A stretch of DNA of 64,000 bases from Gossypium raimondii (Eukaryota > Streptophyta > Magnoliopsida > Malvales > Malvaceae): positions 49,137,733 to 49,201,732 of the forward strand of contig NC_068571.1 of NCBI RefSeq assembly GCF_025698545.1. The letters run 5' to 3'. A model generated the notes under the pieces. The model was not told the DNA's origin and ran no database searches. It saw only the letters and a program-made list of their open reading frames with translations. The first letter of the stretch is position 1. Every line of letters begins with the position of its first letter. Shown here piece by piece: positions 35,198 through 47,604 of this stretch. A program made the position numbers and the translations under genes.

Positions 35198-36319
35198 TAA
35201 CCTAGAGCATTTTTTATTTGAAAAATGATTAAAAACTTATAAAAAATCTAAATTAAGAGAATCGAGATGGGCTTCATTTGAAGTTAGCGTTAGACCAAAA
35301 TCTTCCTGAGAAAAGATTGGAGCTAGAATAGATCTTGTTGGTTTTTTTTTTATCAAATGTTTAAATTGAAAGGATTTAGAGTTTATAGTTACAAGGTTAA
35401 GAAAAGAGTTGAGTTTGAATGTATTTACAAGAGAAAAATTACTTTGACCTTGAAATTTATGAATGTTCGGATCAAGAATCATTAGCACGAGATCTAAAAT
35501 GTAATACTTTAATATATATATATATATATTTGTCTAAATAACTATGATTTGATATATTTAAGTGTATCTAACAACAAAATGAATATTATAATGACATATT
35601 TAAATATGATTTTACTAATAATTCTTGTATCATATTTTATTTTATTATTTAATACACTTAATACTGATAAAATATTAAATTCAATGTGCATATATAATAT
35701 TGAATCGTGCCATAATGATACGTTTGGTTGGGGGAATGGAATATCCCCCTTATACAATAATAATGCCTAGTAATACAATGGTTGGGTTGGAAGAATTGGT
35801 TATTCTGTGGAATGCTATTCCTTAGCTATTCCTACTTATCATGTAATGGTTATTCTTTAGAGATAGCTAAGAATAACTATTATGTGCAACACTGAATGGT
35901 AATAGAAATAAAATTTTCACACCCTTAAAAGAAGGAGACAGTACAAAGATAGAGGGGAGGGGAGGAGGGGAAGAGGGAAGGAAAGAGAATCAACATTCTT
36001 GTGGGTCGACTGACCGACCACTCAAGGCTAACCGAAATATAAAAAAAATCAACATATCAGAAAACCCAGCATCAACATATTCAACATAAACAAATAATCA
36101 ATTTACAAAGTTCAAGAGAAAAACTAAAAAAAAACACCTGAAAGAAAAAATAAATAGGTGAAGAACTGTTTCTGGTGAAAATTTGATATCAATGGGACAT
36201 CAACCACCGCAGCTGGTGGTAGGCAGTAGTTTATAGTGGTCAATGACAATTAAACCACTGGAAGTTGGCGGAAAGAAAACGAAAAACTTAGAAGCCAATG
36301 AAGAGAATTTGAGGGACAC
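35198..36319. other. Intergenic DNA with MITE-like remnants
   Basis: AT-rich sequence with a TA-rich tract near 35511-35530. A low-complexity, MITE-like segment around 35720-35890 contains GTTTGGTTGGGGGAATGGAA and repeated TGGTTATTC words; its partner ends were not delimited. No gene is seen. Confidence 0.4.
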
Positions 36320-36476
36320 TTAGGGTGGGTTTGGATCGGCGATTGGGTGCGGTGCAGTGCGTTTAGCTTACTTTTTCTCTCACGCTACAGTATCACTACA
36401 ATATCTAATCTCACCGCCACCGCTGTTTTTACACTAACCGCGGGTAAACGCACCTCCCATCCAAACTCACCCCTTA
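36320..36476. mobile_element. MITE copy 3 (same family as 18931 and 23821)
   Basis: The element is 36323-36473 (151 bp), flanked by TTA on both sides. It opens GGGTGGGTTTGGATCGGCG and closes CCCATCCAAACTCACCCC. The interior is highly similar to copy 1 (GTGCGTTTAGCTTACTTTTT, CACCGCTGTTTTTACACTAA). This is the best preserved target duplication of the three. Confidence 0.8.
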
Positions 36477-36895
36477 GAGGTGTGAAGTATAGAACAATGA
36501 AATCCTTAAAAAAGAGAAAAAAATTAACTATTTATACAAAGATTATTATTTTTTCAAATACAAAGATTAAATTCATAGAAAAATATTTTAATTATTATAA
36601 AATTTAAAATACTAAAAATAGTTTGATAAAAATAAAAATAGTATATATTAATTTTAATTTTAATTTAACAATAAGATATTATCTTTCATTTGTGGAGTTA
36701 TAATTTATAATTTTACCGATTTTAATTTTAATATTTATTTTTATGAATTAACGTTAAATGGAATATGCATATTTTAATATTCAATTCCCATTGAATGATT
36801 ATTACATTTCTACCCTATTCCATTCCAATGAACTAATTTATCGTGCATTTCGGTTTGCACAATGGTTGTGTAAAAAAACACTAATTAAAAATTAT

Positions 36896-37318
36896 TGGTA
36901 TAATAATTTATTTGGCCATCTAATTTTATGAAAGAAGTCATTTTAGCCCTCTATTTAATTTTTCACATTTTTTAGCTCTTTAACTTGCGTTGTTTGTCAA
37001 ATAACTCGAAAATGAATGAAAAAATTAATGTATATTAACTTTACTAATGTGGCATACACGTAATTATTTTTAAAATAAAATATTAGAAATTAAAAAATAT
37101 TTTTGAATATTTTTAAATTTTAAAAAATAATTAATTGCTAACATGACATATTGCCATGTGGATGCCATGTCAACAAAGTTAACAGATGTTAATTTTTCCA
37201 TCCTATTTGGGGTGATTTGACAAATAATACAAGTTCTAGGGCTAAAAGAGCGAAAAATTAAATGAAAAGCTAAAATGATTTTTTGTAAAATTAGAGGCCA
37301 AATAAGTTAGTATGTCAA
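36896..37318. mobile_element. Long-inverted-repeat MITE, about 420 bp
   Basis: The two halves are inverted copies over roughly 150 bp. The left reads TTATTTGGCC...TAATTTTA...TCATTTTAGCC...TTTAATTTTTC...TTGTCAAAT, and the right half repeats this on the other strand. Only a short AT-rich loop separates them. A degraded relative occurs near 24020-24330 in the GA3ox intron. No target duplication could be fixed. Confidence 0.6.
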
Positions 37319-38192
37319 AATTATTTTTATCATTTGAATTATAAAGCTTAAGATCTATTGACATAAAAATAATAATAACAAAATGAGTAGATTCAGCCTT
37401 AAGTCCCAATTTAGGCCTAAATTATCGATAGTTAGTTAGCTCAAGAAGAAAACTAGAATGAATTTCATTTTTCAAATAATTAATTCAACAATTAATCTAA
37501 TTAATTAATTGGAATAAATGTAGGTAGGACTGAAACTTCAAAATTTCTAGAGCTTCAATCATGTCATTGAAGGAAGGGTAGTTGGTATTATTTAGCTTCT
37601 TTTAACTTGTTTTTGAAAATTGTATTAAATGTATGTGTTAATCACTAAAGCTATAACTGTAATTATAATTAAAAGTATAAATAATATGATAATCTTATCA
37701 TTAAATGAAATTTTTTGATAAAAATAGTAAAGAAATTATTTTTAATTCAGGTATATATATATAACTTGAAAAGATCAAAGAAAATCTGAAAAAGAAAAGA
37801 GAAAATAATAATAAAAAAGTCGCAATACTTTGATGGTGGTGACCCACCAGGCTTTTGGCGGAAAACGCACAAAGCGAATCGTATAAATATCGGATCGTTT
37901 GTGTTTTCGATTGCTGCTTTTGTTCTCTGGAATATTTCAAATTCGTTTAAAAGAAAAATAAACAAACAATTTGAAGATCGCTACGTTTGGACTTCAATTT
38001 CGTCATAAAGACTATTCTCTTCTTTCTCTCAGGCAATTCCCAAGGTTAGTCATATCCTTTCTTCCTTTGCACAATTTCTTTAATATTACATGCAGTGGTA
38101 GATTTTTGCTATCTTGTTTTCTCTAAACACTTTTTTATTTTAAACTCATTTTTCGATCTGGGTTTTCCTAGATCTTCCAAAATTCGGACGTC
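37319..38192 (+). promoter_or_regulatory. Promoter, 5'-UTR and leader intron of the TM9SF gene
   Basis: A TATA-like TATAAATAT occurs at about 37882-37890. A 5'-UTR intron is bounded by donor CCAAG|GTTAGT (38044/38045) and acceptor TTTTCCTAG (ending 38171), placing the ATG 21 nt into the second exon. Such leader introns are common in highly expressed plant genes. Confidence 0.55.
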
Positions 38193-40157
38193 ATGGGTCA
38201 TGTTGAGATCTGGGTATTGACAATGTGCGTGATATTTCAATTGGGATATGGGTTTTATCTGCCTGGTAGTTACCCTCACAAATATGTTGTTGGGGATCCT
38301 TTATCTGTCAAAGTAAATTCCTTAACTTCCATTGACACCGAAATGCCCTTTAGCTATTACAGTTTACCCTTTTGTAAGCCTAAAGAGGGTGTTAAGGATA
38401 GTGCTGAGAATTTGGGTGAGCTTCTCATGGGAGATCGGATTGAGAATTCACCATATAAGTTTAAAATGTACGTTAATGAGTCTGAGATCTTCTTATGTCA
38501 ATCTAATAAGGTATCGGCTGATGATTTCAAGTTGTTGAAGAAGAGGATTGATGAGATGTATCAGATTAACTTGATTCTCGATAATTTGCCTGCAATAAGG
38601 TATACTAAGAAAGAGGGTTTTATGTTGAGGTGGACCGGGTATCCGGTTGGGGTTAAGGTTCAGAATGTGTATTATTTGTTTAATCATTTGAAATTTAAGG
38701 TGCTTATTCATAAGTACGAGGAAACAAGTGTGGCACGTGTGATGGGAACAGGGGATGCTGTTGAGGTTATGCCCACTGTTACCAAGGAGGGTTCAGATAT
38801 GCCAGGACATATGGTTGTTGGGTTTGAGGTGGTTCCTTGTAGCGTGGTGCATGATGGTAATTTAGTTAATAAATTGAAAATGTATGAAAAATACCAATCT
38901 CCAATAAAATGCGACCCAAATGCTGTCTCAATGCCCATCAAGGAAGGTGAGCCGATTGTCTTCACCTATGAGGTTGCTTTTGAGGAGAGTGATATCAAGT
39001 GGCCATCTCGATGGGATGCTTATTTGAAGATGGAAGGATCCAAGGTCCATTGGTTCTCGATCTTGAATTCTCTTATGGTGATCACTTTCCTTGCTGGTAT
39101 AGTCCTTGTGATCTTTTTAAGGACTGTTAGGCGGGATCTGACCCGGTATGAGGAGCTAGACAAGGAGTCTCAAGTACAGATGAACGAGGAGTTATCTGGG
39201 TGGAAGTTAGTTGTCGGGGATGTTTTCCGTGCCCCATCCAATCCTGCTCTTTTGTGTATTCTGATAGGGGATGGAGTTCAGATCCTTGGTATGGCAATTG
39301 TGACAATATTGTTTGCTGCTCTCGGATTTATGTCACCAGCATCCCGTGGCACTCTTATTACAGGTATGCTATTTTTCTACCTAATTCTAGGTATTGCAGC
39401 TGGCTATGTTGCAGTACGTCTTTGGAGAACGATTGGCTGTGGTGATCATAAAGGATGGATTTCTGTCGCTTGGAAAGCTGCTTGTTTCTTTCCTGGTATT
39501 GCTTTTTTAATTCTAACCATTTTGAATTTCCTGTTGTGGGGAAGTCACAGCACTGGAGCCATTCCATTTGCTGTTTTTGTTATTCTACTTCTGCTCTGGT
39601 TCTGTATCTCAGTTCCACTCACCTTAGTTGGTGGATACTTTGGGGCTAAGGCGCATCATATTGAATATCCTGTCCGAACCAACCAGATCCCTCGTGAAAT
39701 CCCAGCTCAAAAGTATCCATCATGGTTGTTAGTTCTTGGTTCTGGGACCCTGCCTTTCGGTACCCTTTTCATCGAGCTATTCTTCATCATGTCTAGCATA
39801 TGGATGGGACGAGTCTACTACGTTTTTGGGTTTTTATTTATTGTTCTAATTCTTCTTGTTGTGGTTTGCGCCGAAGTATCTTTGGTGTTAACTTACATGC
39901 ATCTGTGTGTGGAGGACTGGAAGTGGTGGTGGAAATCCTTCTTTGCTTCTGGTTCAGTTGCTATCTACATCTTCTTGTACTCCATAAATTATCTTATATT
40001 TGATCTTAAGAGTTTGAGTGGACCCGTGTCTGCTACTCTTTACTTGGGGTATTCTCTTTTCATGGTTCTTGCAGTCATGCTCGCAACAGGCACCGTTGGA
40101 TTCCTTTCTTCTTTCTGGTTCGTGCATTATTTATTTGCTTCGGTAAAGCTGGATTGA
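38193..40157 (+). CDS. Transmembrane 9 superfamily member (TM9SF/EMP70/TMN), 654 aa
   Basis: A nine-pass membrane protein of the Golgi/endosomal system. It has a cleavable signal peptide (about residues 1-21), a ~260-residue luminal domain, and nine hydrophobic spans starting near residue 285 (WFSILNSLMVITFLAGIVLV). Family signatures include the N-terminal YYSLPFCKP motif, GWKLVVGDVFRAPSNPALLC in the loop after TM1, and EIPAQKYPSWLLVLGSGTLP. The protein ends VKLD; its last three residues, K-L-D, fit the C-terminal KXD/E motif reported to bind COPI and retain plant TM9SF proteins in the Golgi. The coding sequence is uninterrupted, as is usual for the plant TMN7-12 subgroup, and the length is normal (about 640-660). 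The exact paralogue is not assigned. Confidence 0.95.
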   Translation: MGHVEIWVLTMCVIFQLGYGFYLPGSYPHKYVVGDPLSVKVNSLTSIDTEMPFSYYSLPFCKPKEGVKDSAENLGELLMGDRIENSPYKFKMYVNESEIFLCQSNKVSADDFKLLKKRIDEMYQINLILDNLPAIRYTKKEGFMLRWTGYPVGVKVQNVYYLFNHLKFKVLIHKYEETSVARVMGTGDAVEVMPTVTKEGSDMPGHMVVGFEVVPCSVVHDGNLVNKLKMYEKYQSPIKCDPNAVSMPIKEGEPIVFTYEVAFEESDIKWPSRWDAYLKMEGSKVHWFSILNSLMVITFLAGIVLVIFLRTVRRDLTRYEELDKESQVQMNEELSGWKLVVGDVFRAPSNPALLCILIGDGVQILGMAIVTILFAALGFMSPASRGTLITGMLFFYLILGIAAGYVAVRLWRTIGCGDHKGWISVAWKAACFFPGIAFLILTILNFLLWGSHSTGAIPFAVFVILLLLWFCISVPLTLVGGYFGAKAHHIEYPVRTNQIPREIPAQKYPSWLLVLGSGTLPFGTLFIELFFIMSSIWMGRVYYVFGFLFIVLILLVVVCAEVSLVLTYMHLCVEDWKWWWKSFFASGSVAIYIFLYSINYLIFDLKSLSGPVSATLYLGYSLFMVLAVMLATGTVGFLSSFWFVHYLFASVKLD

Positions 40158-41309
40158 AAAAAGCTTGTCCAGCCACAAAAATTGGCACATTTAAGAGGTA
40201 GGCAGCCCTGAACATAAAAAGTCAAAATCATCTCTTGACTTCGAGCATTACTTTGTTAGGGAAACTTTAGTAAGTGGAATAACCAATAAGTCGGCCCAGT
40301 TTTGCTTAATTCTTTATTAGATGTCTATGATGCATGACAACACAATACCGAGTCTGTTTTTGCAGTCTGATGTATCATTGGAGGCCATTTTTGTGTCGTT
40401 TTGGTAACATACATTTGGGTAATTTCATGTTGGAAATACGTTATCAGAGTTCAGGTTTTTTAGTTGTTTTTTTCAGTGCTTTTCCTCCCATCCAAAATCC
40501 AACTCAAAAGAGATTTGCTTAATTTCTGAAAAAGATCAAATTTGGAAAGCAGAACAGAAGCCGTCTACAGCACCTTCTGCGTGCCCGGAATGTGACACCA
40601 TGCCAGGAATTCCTTGTTCCTATCTTTTATGCCTCGTTTGCTTACTAGTGTAATAACATGAAGAAGCTTATTTATTACATATGTTTTACAATAGGTAAAC
40701 ATAAAATAAAGAATAGTTAATAGAAATTTAAACTTGAAATTAGAAATATGTGTAAAAACTTTTGTAAAAAAAAAAAAAGCCTCTTCAAAATAAGTGAAAT
40801 ATTTTCTTTCGATTTTCTAAAAGTAAGTCATAGGAGTAGTTAAATATTACCACTTGAGTTAGATTATTGTTAACTCATATATTAAAACATATGTAAACAA
40901 TAATACTCTTACCAAACATAACATTAAACATGGATTTTTAGTTCATACAATTCAATCTGAAGCTAAGTCATGTCATATATGGCTCTAATAGCATTGTGTT
41001 TATTAGTATGAATTCATTGGCAAGTCTAGTCTTCGTGGTTGATTCATGTGAATTAAATTGTGAAGAAAGATGGCACTGAACATGTGCTAGGTGTGTATAA
41101 TTAAATATATATATGTTAGTACTTAGAATTGTTTTCTAACTTAATCTATAAATTGATATTTAAATTATACTCTTTTTTTTATCATTTTGGTACTTAAACC
41201 ATTTTTTGGACACAATATTATGAGCTTAAGGGAAAATGGGAAATTAGGGAAATCGAAACCCAAAATGAAGAATTGGGAGACATTGATTGAAGGGGGAAAA
41301 GAGAAAATA
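40158..41309. other. 3'-UTR of the TM9SF gene and intergenic DNA
   Basis: A 3'-UTR of a few hundred bases probably ends near 40690. The rest is AT-rich with no gene. It ends at the first base of the large LTR complex. Confidence 0.5.
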
Positions 41310-41539
41310 TGTAACACCCCTAACCCGTATCCGGCGCTGGAACAGGGTTACAGAGCATTATCGGAATAAACAAATCAAATACAGACATTTCATATTATTT
41401 AAAATCCATATCAAACATTATTCATAAAGTCCCCTTATATGAGCCATCGAGGCCCAAAGCATACATTAAAAACAAGTCGGGACTAAACTGGGTACTCAGA
41501 GAATTTTTCGCGAAATTTCAAAATTTTTCTTAGGTGGGT

Positions 41540-41880
41540 CAGGCCATGTGACTCACACGGCCAAGAGGCACGCCAGTGTCTCAGGCCATGTGAGCATTCG
41601 AAATGGGGCACACGGCCGTGTCCCAACCTTTGTCTATACCCATGTAACTCTGACTTGGGTCATACGGCCAAGTCACATGCCCATGTGCTAGGCCGTGTGT
41701 AGGTGCAGGGGTCACACGGTCAAGCCACATGCCCGTGTGCTAGTCCATGTGATCAATTCTGAGCATTCTGTTTTGAAATTTTAAAGATGTAGGGGACACA
41801 CAGCCAAAACACACGCCCATGTGCTAGGCCGTGTGTTACACACGACTAAGACACACACCCGTGTCTCTGCCCATGTGGAT
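41540..41880. repeat. CACACGGCC/GGCCGTGTG palindromic word array
   Basis: Roughly a dozen degenerate copies of the self-complementary word CACACGGCC(GTGTG), alternating with GCCCATGTG and ACACGCC variants, lie inside the outer LTR. Local GC content is much higher than in the surroundings. Confidence 0.75.
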
Positions 41881-43147
41881 AAAATAAGGCCATTTCCAAG
41901 CCTTATTTCTCACCCAAACTTGTCTTCCACCTACATTAACAGTTAAACACATTCTCAATCCAATACAAAACATTTGAATCAAGCCATAACCAAGTCTTAT
42001 GCATATCATATCATCTTATATAATTAAGTATCCATGCTTAACAATTTGATCACTTACATATATATATATTCATATCTACACCAACTATACCAACTCAAGC
42101 CATATTACAATTTGCCTATTAGTTAACCATCAATCAATTATACCAAAACACATATCAACCATGATAAGGCCATATACTTATATATATATCAAAATGTATC
42201 AAACATAAGTCATTCAAATGGCTAATCACAACAAAACATTTACATGCCATCATTGGCCAAATTAACCTATACATGTCATTATATCAAAGTTGATTTAATA
42301 AATATACCGAAAAAGGGCGATTGATAGTGTGATGTGGCTCCGACCAACTTCTAACCTTAACGAGCTTCCAGGTTACTATAAAACAGAGGAAAGAAAACAA
42401 AGTAAGCATTTAATACTTAGTTCGTATAACAGGAAATTAACTTACCATTTATTTCACATTTAAGGTAAGCTAACTAAACATGATCAAACCAATTTGGCCA
42501 ATTGCCTAAACACATATCCTCATCAAGCATGTTAATTATAGGGGTGTGTATTCGGTTAGCCGACCCAAAATAGCTATAATTGGATTAACCGACCTTCCAA
42601 ATTTTTTAACTTTTAACCGAACTGAATTTTTTTTAAAAAAAAGTAATCGAACCGAAATTTTTTCGGTTAAATCGATCGGTTAACCGAATTAATCGAAAAT
42701 TATATGGTTTTTATTTTTGGTTAAAAATTAACCGAATTAATCGAATTACCCGAATTGAATCACTACATAATTAAAAACATTACATAAGTCTTTGAATCAC
42801 TACATAATTAAAAATATTAAATAAGTCTTGAAATTAACACATAATTGAAATGTAAGTCTTTAATATTCTCCATTTATATCCATTTCTTCTCTCCAAAAAT
42901 CTCCATTTGCATTAAACCTACAAAAAATGTGCAAAAATTTAGCATATAATAGAAATATACGCATCTAAAAAATTAAATAATATAAACAAACGAATAGATT
43001 ATAAGTTAACAAGAATAAGATAGTAAGCATATCCTTCAACTCACTAAAGCTCATGAATTTAGGGTAGGCTTTGATGCATTCCAAGAAAAGTCTAAACATT
43101 GAATTAATTAAATAAGTAGGAGTGATATGGTAAAAAAATTGAAACTA

Positions 43148-45225
43148 TTAAAATACAATAAATATACCATTTTCGATCTTGTCAAGATCTTGGATTTGTT
43201 TTTCAATCTTTTTTATGTCTTCTTGTGATAATGATTTTTGAATCCAATATTGAGTACACACAAGAGCTTGTACAATTTTAGGAGTTAAAGAACTCCTATA
43301 TTGATCAAGCACACGTCCTCCGGTGCTAAATGTAGACTTTGAAGCAACCGTAGAAACCGGTATAACTAACACATCTCTGGCCATTTTTGAAAGAGTGGGA
43401 AATCTAGTGCTGTTCACTTTCTACCACAATAAAATATCAAAATCTTCAACAAATTCCTCATTAGCCTCAATTAGATATTTATCCAACTCAGATGTTTGTT
43501 TTATCCTCACCACAAATTTTCAACTCACGCTTTTTATACAAAGCTTGCATTCGCCTTTTCATTTTTTTTGTGGTTCACCGAGAGAAACATATGTTGGCAC
43601 ACTCAATTGGCTACAAGTACTATGAAGTGGAGACTTATACTCATCAAACAATTCATACAAAGATTCCTTCAATTTTTGCATCATTTCACAAGCTTTTTCA
43701 GAACTAGATATTTCACTAAGTGCAAATTCAAGATACTTTAGTTTTTGTCTAGGATCTAAAATACAAGCAACAAACATAAGCAAATTCATCTTATCAATAT
43801 CACCCCAATATTTATCATACTTCTCTTTCATCTTGATGGCCATAACACAGAAATCAACATTACTTTTTAACTGAACATCTTGTAAAAGAATATCAATTTC
43901 AGAAAGCTCATCAAAAAAATTATTGAATGTGACATATGAAGTGCCAGATATACGCAAAGTGACTTCATAAAAGTGTTCCAAGAAATCCCTTATGTTTCTA
44001 ACATTATCCCAATCATCCACACTAGGTCAACCCTCTTCCCTTTCAAGTTCAGCCTTAAAGTTTGTATCTTGCTTCTCAAATATCTCAAAAGCTCTCTCAA
44101 AGTTCTGAGCAATGTCTAACATTAAGTAGGTCGAGTTCCACCTAGTACAAACATCAAGACACAACATCTTCTTGCACTCTATCTTTTCCACCACAACACA
44201 CTCCTTAAACTTTTGTGATCTAGCTGGAGATTGTCTCACATATCTAACAGCCCCCTAACACGTTCAACAGATTTATTCATTTCCTTTAAGCCTTCAACAA
44301 CAATCAAATTCACAATGTGTGCCATGCATCTCATATGAAGATATTTACCATTTTGAACTAAACCCTCTCGAGGGTTAAATTTCTTTCTCAAATAACCAAT
44401 AGCAACATCATTTGAACTTGCATTATCAACAGTAACAGTAAACAACTTATCAATCCCCCAATTCAATAAGCATTTCTCAATCACCATCCCAATAGACTCA
44501 CCCTTATGACTAGAAATTGGACAAAAGTTTAAAATCTTTTTATTTAATTTCCAATCATTATCAATAAAATGAGCAGTGATGCACAAATAATTAACTCTTT
44601 GCAAAGAAGTCCATGTGTCAGTAGTTAAGCAAATTCTAAAACAAGAACTTCTCAAAAAGTTGTTTTATCTTGATCCTTTCATCTAAATACAATTGATAAA
44701 CATCCCTAGTCATAGTAGTTCGTGAAGGAATATGAAACCTAGGACATGCCACAAACATAACTTTATTAAAACCTTCACTTTCAACAAACTTGAAAGGTAA
44801 TTCATCAATCACAATCATTTGTGCTAATCCTTTCCTACATGCTTCTTGATCAAATCTCCAAGTTGAAAGATTCCCTTCCCCCCTTCAACTCCCTTTCTAG
44901 GTAAAACTAGTTGTCCTTGAGTATTTTCAACAACATTATTAGGATTTTTCTTACATGAACCAATATGATATTTCAATGACCCTGTACCATTTATTTTTAT
45001 ATCACAACAAAATTCCTTTTGACAATAATTACATTTAGCCTTACTTGCACCCTCACTATTAATAATCTTAGTGAAGTGAGACCAAACTTTTGACCTTTGA
45101 GGAGCGGCTTTTCTTTTCCTGTTACTCCTCTTTGTTTGGCTTGAAGCTCCAACTCCTGAATTTTCAGAATCTATCAAAATAGGAGGTGTAACACTACCCT
45201 CAATAGATGTTGGTTCGGTTGACAT
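43148..45225 (-). pseudogene. hAT transposase (zf-BED to hAT dimerisation domain), multiply broken
   Basis: Read leftward, pieces of one protein appear in order: an N-terminus from the Met at 45225; a BED zinc finger (VWSHFTKI...CNYCQKEF...LKYHIGSC); the conserved RFDQEACRKGLAQMIVIDEL segment; CLTTDTWTS with DNASSND in the RNase-H-like catalytic fold; CTRWNSTYLML; and the C-terminal hAT dimerisation domain (PVSTVASKSTFSTGGRVLDQ). The frame is lost by shifts near 44865, 44640 and 44260 and by in-frame stops near 44024 (TGA after EREEG) and 43424 (TAG before KVNST). It cannot encode an active transposase. Confidence 0.85.
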
Positions 45226-45348
45226 TCTGCAAGAAAAAAAATATAATAAATCAAAATAATATCGAGTCATCAATTCGGAGAGACAAAGGTTGAAATTGGT
45301 TAGCAAAAACACAAGCATTAGAAGAGTCAACAACGCAAATTGAGGCAT

Positions 45349-47150
45349 TAGCCACTAGATTAGGAGTCATTTTACTGGTGCATTGACTCTCGCAAACAAA
45401 GCCATGCTCTTCTCAACAAACCATCGAACTCCAATATAAAAAAGTAGAGGGAAGATCAGAGAGAGGAAGGACGGATGGCGCACAACAATCCAAATAGAAG
45501 TTGGTTGCACTATGACTATAGCAGAGATGAGGGGTTTTAAGGTTTCTTTAAAATTTGAGATAGAAATAGAATAAATTTTGAAAAGGTTAACACTTTGCTA
45601 AGTTACTGTTAAAGTTATTAGAAATTTGTTTGATAGCGCCAATTATAAATAGATATTAAAAAATCTATGTAAGAGAATTTAAAAAAATGCATTTTTTTCA
45701 TCTTATTTTGAAAATTTAGAGATTAAAATCTTTTATCAATAGAATGAAAATTGAAAGCAAAGCAGACAACTATTTTCTCTTCTTTTAAGTTCAATAATCT
45801 TTTGCTATTTTTATAGTCGCTATAATATGTTTATTAATGTAAATAGAAATACAAAGGAGTTAAAATTAAAAACAAGAGCAAGTTGTGTTAATTATATATT
45901 GCTTTCATGTTTATTGGATTTATGATATGGTTTTAAACTGTTGAATTTCTAAAAGAAATACTATATTGTATTTAATATGTATTAAATATTTTGTTTTATA
46001 GCATTATAAAATAAATTTACCATTTATCTTTTGTATTTCAATAATTTTTAACAAAAATAAAAATTAAACAAAATAGAATATGCAAATTAGGAGCATGAGC
46101 AGCAAGCAAAGCAAGAGTGATGAAGTAATTGAAACAATTATATCTTAAGATAATGTCAGTATCTTTGAAAATTGAAATGGAAACAATTTTCAAACCAAAT
46201 TCAGTATCTTTGAAATTGAAGGCACATTCAAAGACAGTAAATACTAAATAGAAACAATGTTGGGTGACATCTAATTGCCTCACATATTCAACCTGGAAAA
46301 CACACACAGAGTTCAACTAAACCAAATGCCTTTAAGGACTTTGAAGCAATCCTTCCATAGAAATTCCAATTTCACAAAGGAAAAAATAATAACAATTAAG
46401 AATTGGAACGCTGTTGAGATATGAAACAGAAATAATTGTCTATATTCATTATTGTTACCATGAAATCCAGAGAACAAAACTCTCATTTTCGTCTCTATTC
46501 GCATTTAATTTATTTTTCTGGTTTAGGTAGTGAATTAAAAATCACTTTGATGAAATGATATTAACATAGCTGTCAGAAATCAAAAGCCTATTTATCTTGC
46601 TTCCTACATTTTCTCAGCCACCAAACAGAACATAACGCCAGGGGAAAAAATATTGCAGATTGAAAACTTTCGAAGCAGGCTGTACTATTAACAAAAAACA
46701 ACAAGTGGGATTTTGCAGTGATTTGGAACTTAAAAAGAAAAAAAGAAGAACTGAAGAAGAAGAAGAAGAAGAAGAAGAAGAAGAAGAAGAAGAAAAAGAA
46801 GAAAAAGAAGAAGGAGAAAAGTTAAATCAGAAAAAGGTACAGGAACTAAACAAAACAAAACCCTAAAATATATCTGTCATTGAAGAAATTGGAAAAAATG
46901 AAAGGGAAATTAGAATAAAGCAAACCTGGCCTCTGGGTATTGGTGTGCTGGAAGAGAAATGGACAACAAAAATGGTGGGTTTTCCCGATTCGACTGAGAA
47001 TTTGAGATTGAGAATCCGATTTGTGTTGTTGTTACCTGCTGAGAATTGAGAAAAGGTTTGGTTTTTAGGATTGGAGCCTGGAAGAGAGAAAATAAATTGG
47101 GTTGGCCGGCTGGGTTTAATTTAAGGGCCATGGTTTCCCAATTACCTTGC
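45349..47150. other. Interior of the hAT element without recognised coding sequence
   Basis: AT-rich, with a GAA microsatellite at 46753-46823. The short open frames here have no recognisable domains. The poly-Glu frame across the GAA tract is a repeat artefact. Confidence 0.45.
46753..46823. repeat. (GAA)n microsatellite
   Basis: About 13 perfect GAA units followed by an imperfect tail with GAAAAA interruptions. Confidence 0.9.
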
Positions 47151-47604
47151 AAAATTCGGTTAAATCAAAAAAATTCGGTTAACCGACCGGTTTCAAACCG
47201 ATTTAACCGTTAATCGAAAAATTTAAAAAATCCTTAACCAACCCCCGACTGAAAAATTTCGTTAATCAATTCGGTCGGTTAACCGAATTCGATCGGTTAA
47301 CCGAATTTTTTCGATTTTACCCGAATTTTGCACACCCTTAGTTAGTCATGTAATTCACAGAAATACCAAGAAAAATGAATGAGCTCATCAATATTCAATT
47401 TCCACATACATGTATTCTTCAAGTATCCCTGAACATGTACATATCATATCTTTGTACTTCAAATATTTCTCATAGTATTTCATATTGAATTCATTTCATC
47501 TCATATCGAAACTTTACCCGTTGAATCATTTAAAATATCGATGGATACAAGGGTAGTACACATGAAGTGTACGAATCTGAAATCCATCAATTCATATTCG
47601 GGGG

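Larger units (their letters stand above)
42531..47348 (-). mobile_element. hAT transposon with degenerate transposase
   Basis: The element is 42539-47340 (4802 bp). Its ends are inverted: TAGGGGTGTGTATTCGG at the left against TAAGGGTGTGCAAAATTCGG on the reverse strand of the right. Flanking octamers GTTAATTA and GTTAGTCA agree at 6 of 8 positions, the length expected for hAT duplications. Both subterminal regions are packed with GGTTAACCGAA-type words (42560-42770 and 47155-47325), likely transposase-binding sites. The minus-strand transposase gene is broken (listed separately). The element is inserted into the outer LTR. Confidence 0.85.

Noticed and set aside
38493..39567. Several antisense and alternate-frame open frames over the TM9SF coding sequence
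   Set aside because: They overlap a clear 654-residue gene and show no independent similarity.
46660..46866. Glu-rich 68-codon frame
   Set aside because: It is a translation of the (GAA)n microsatellite within the hAT element.
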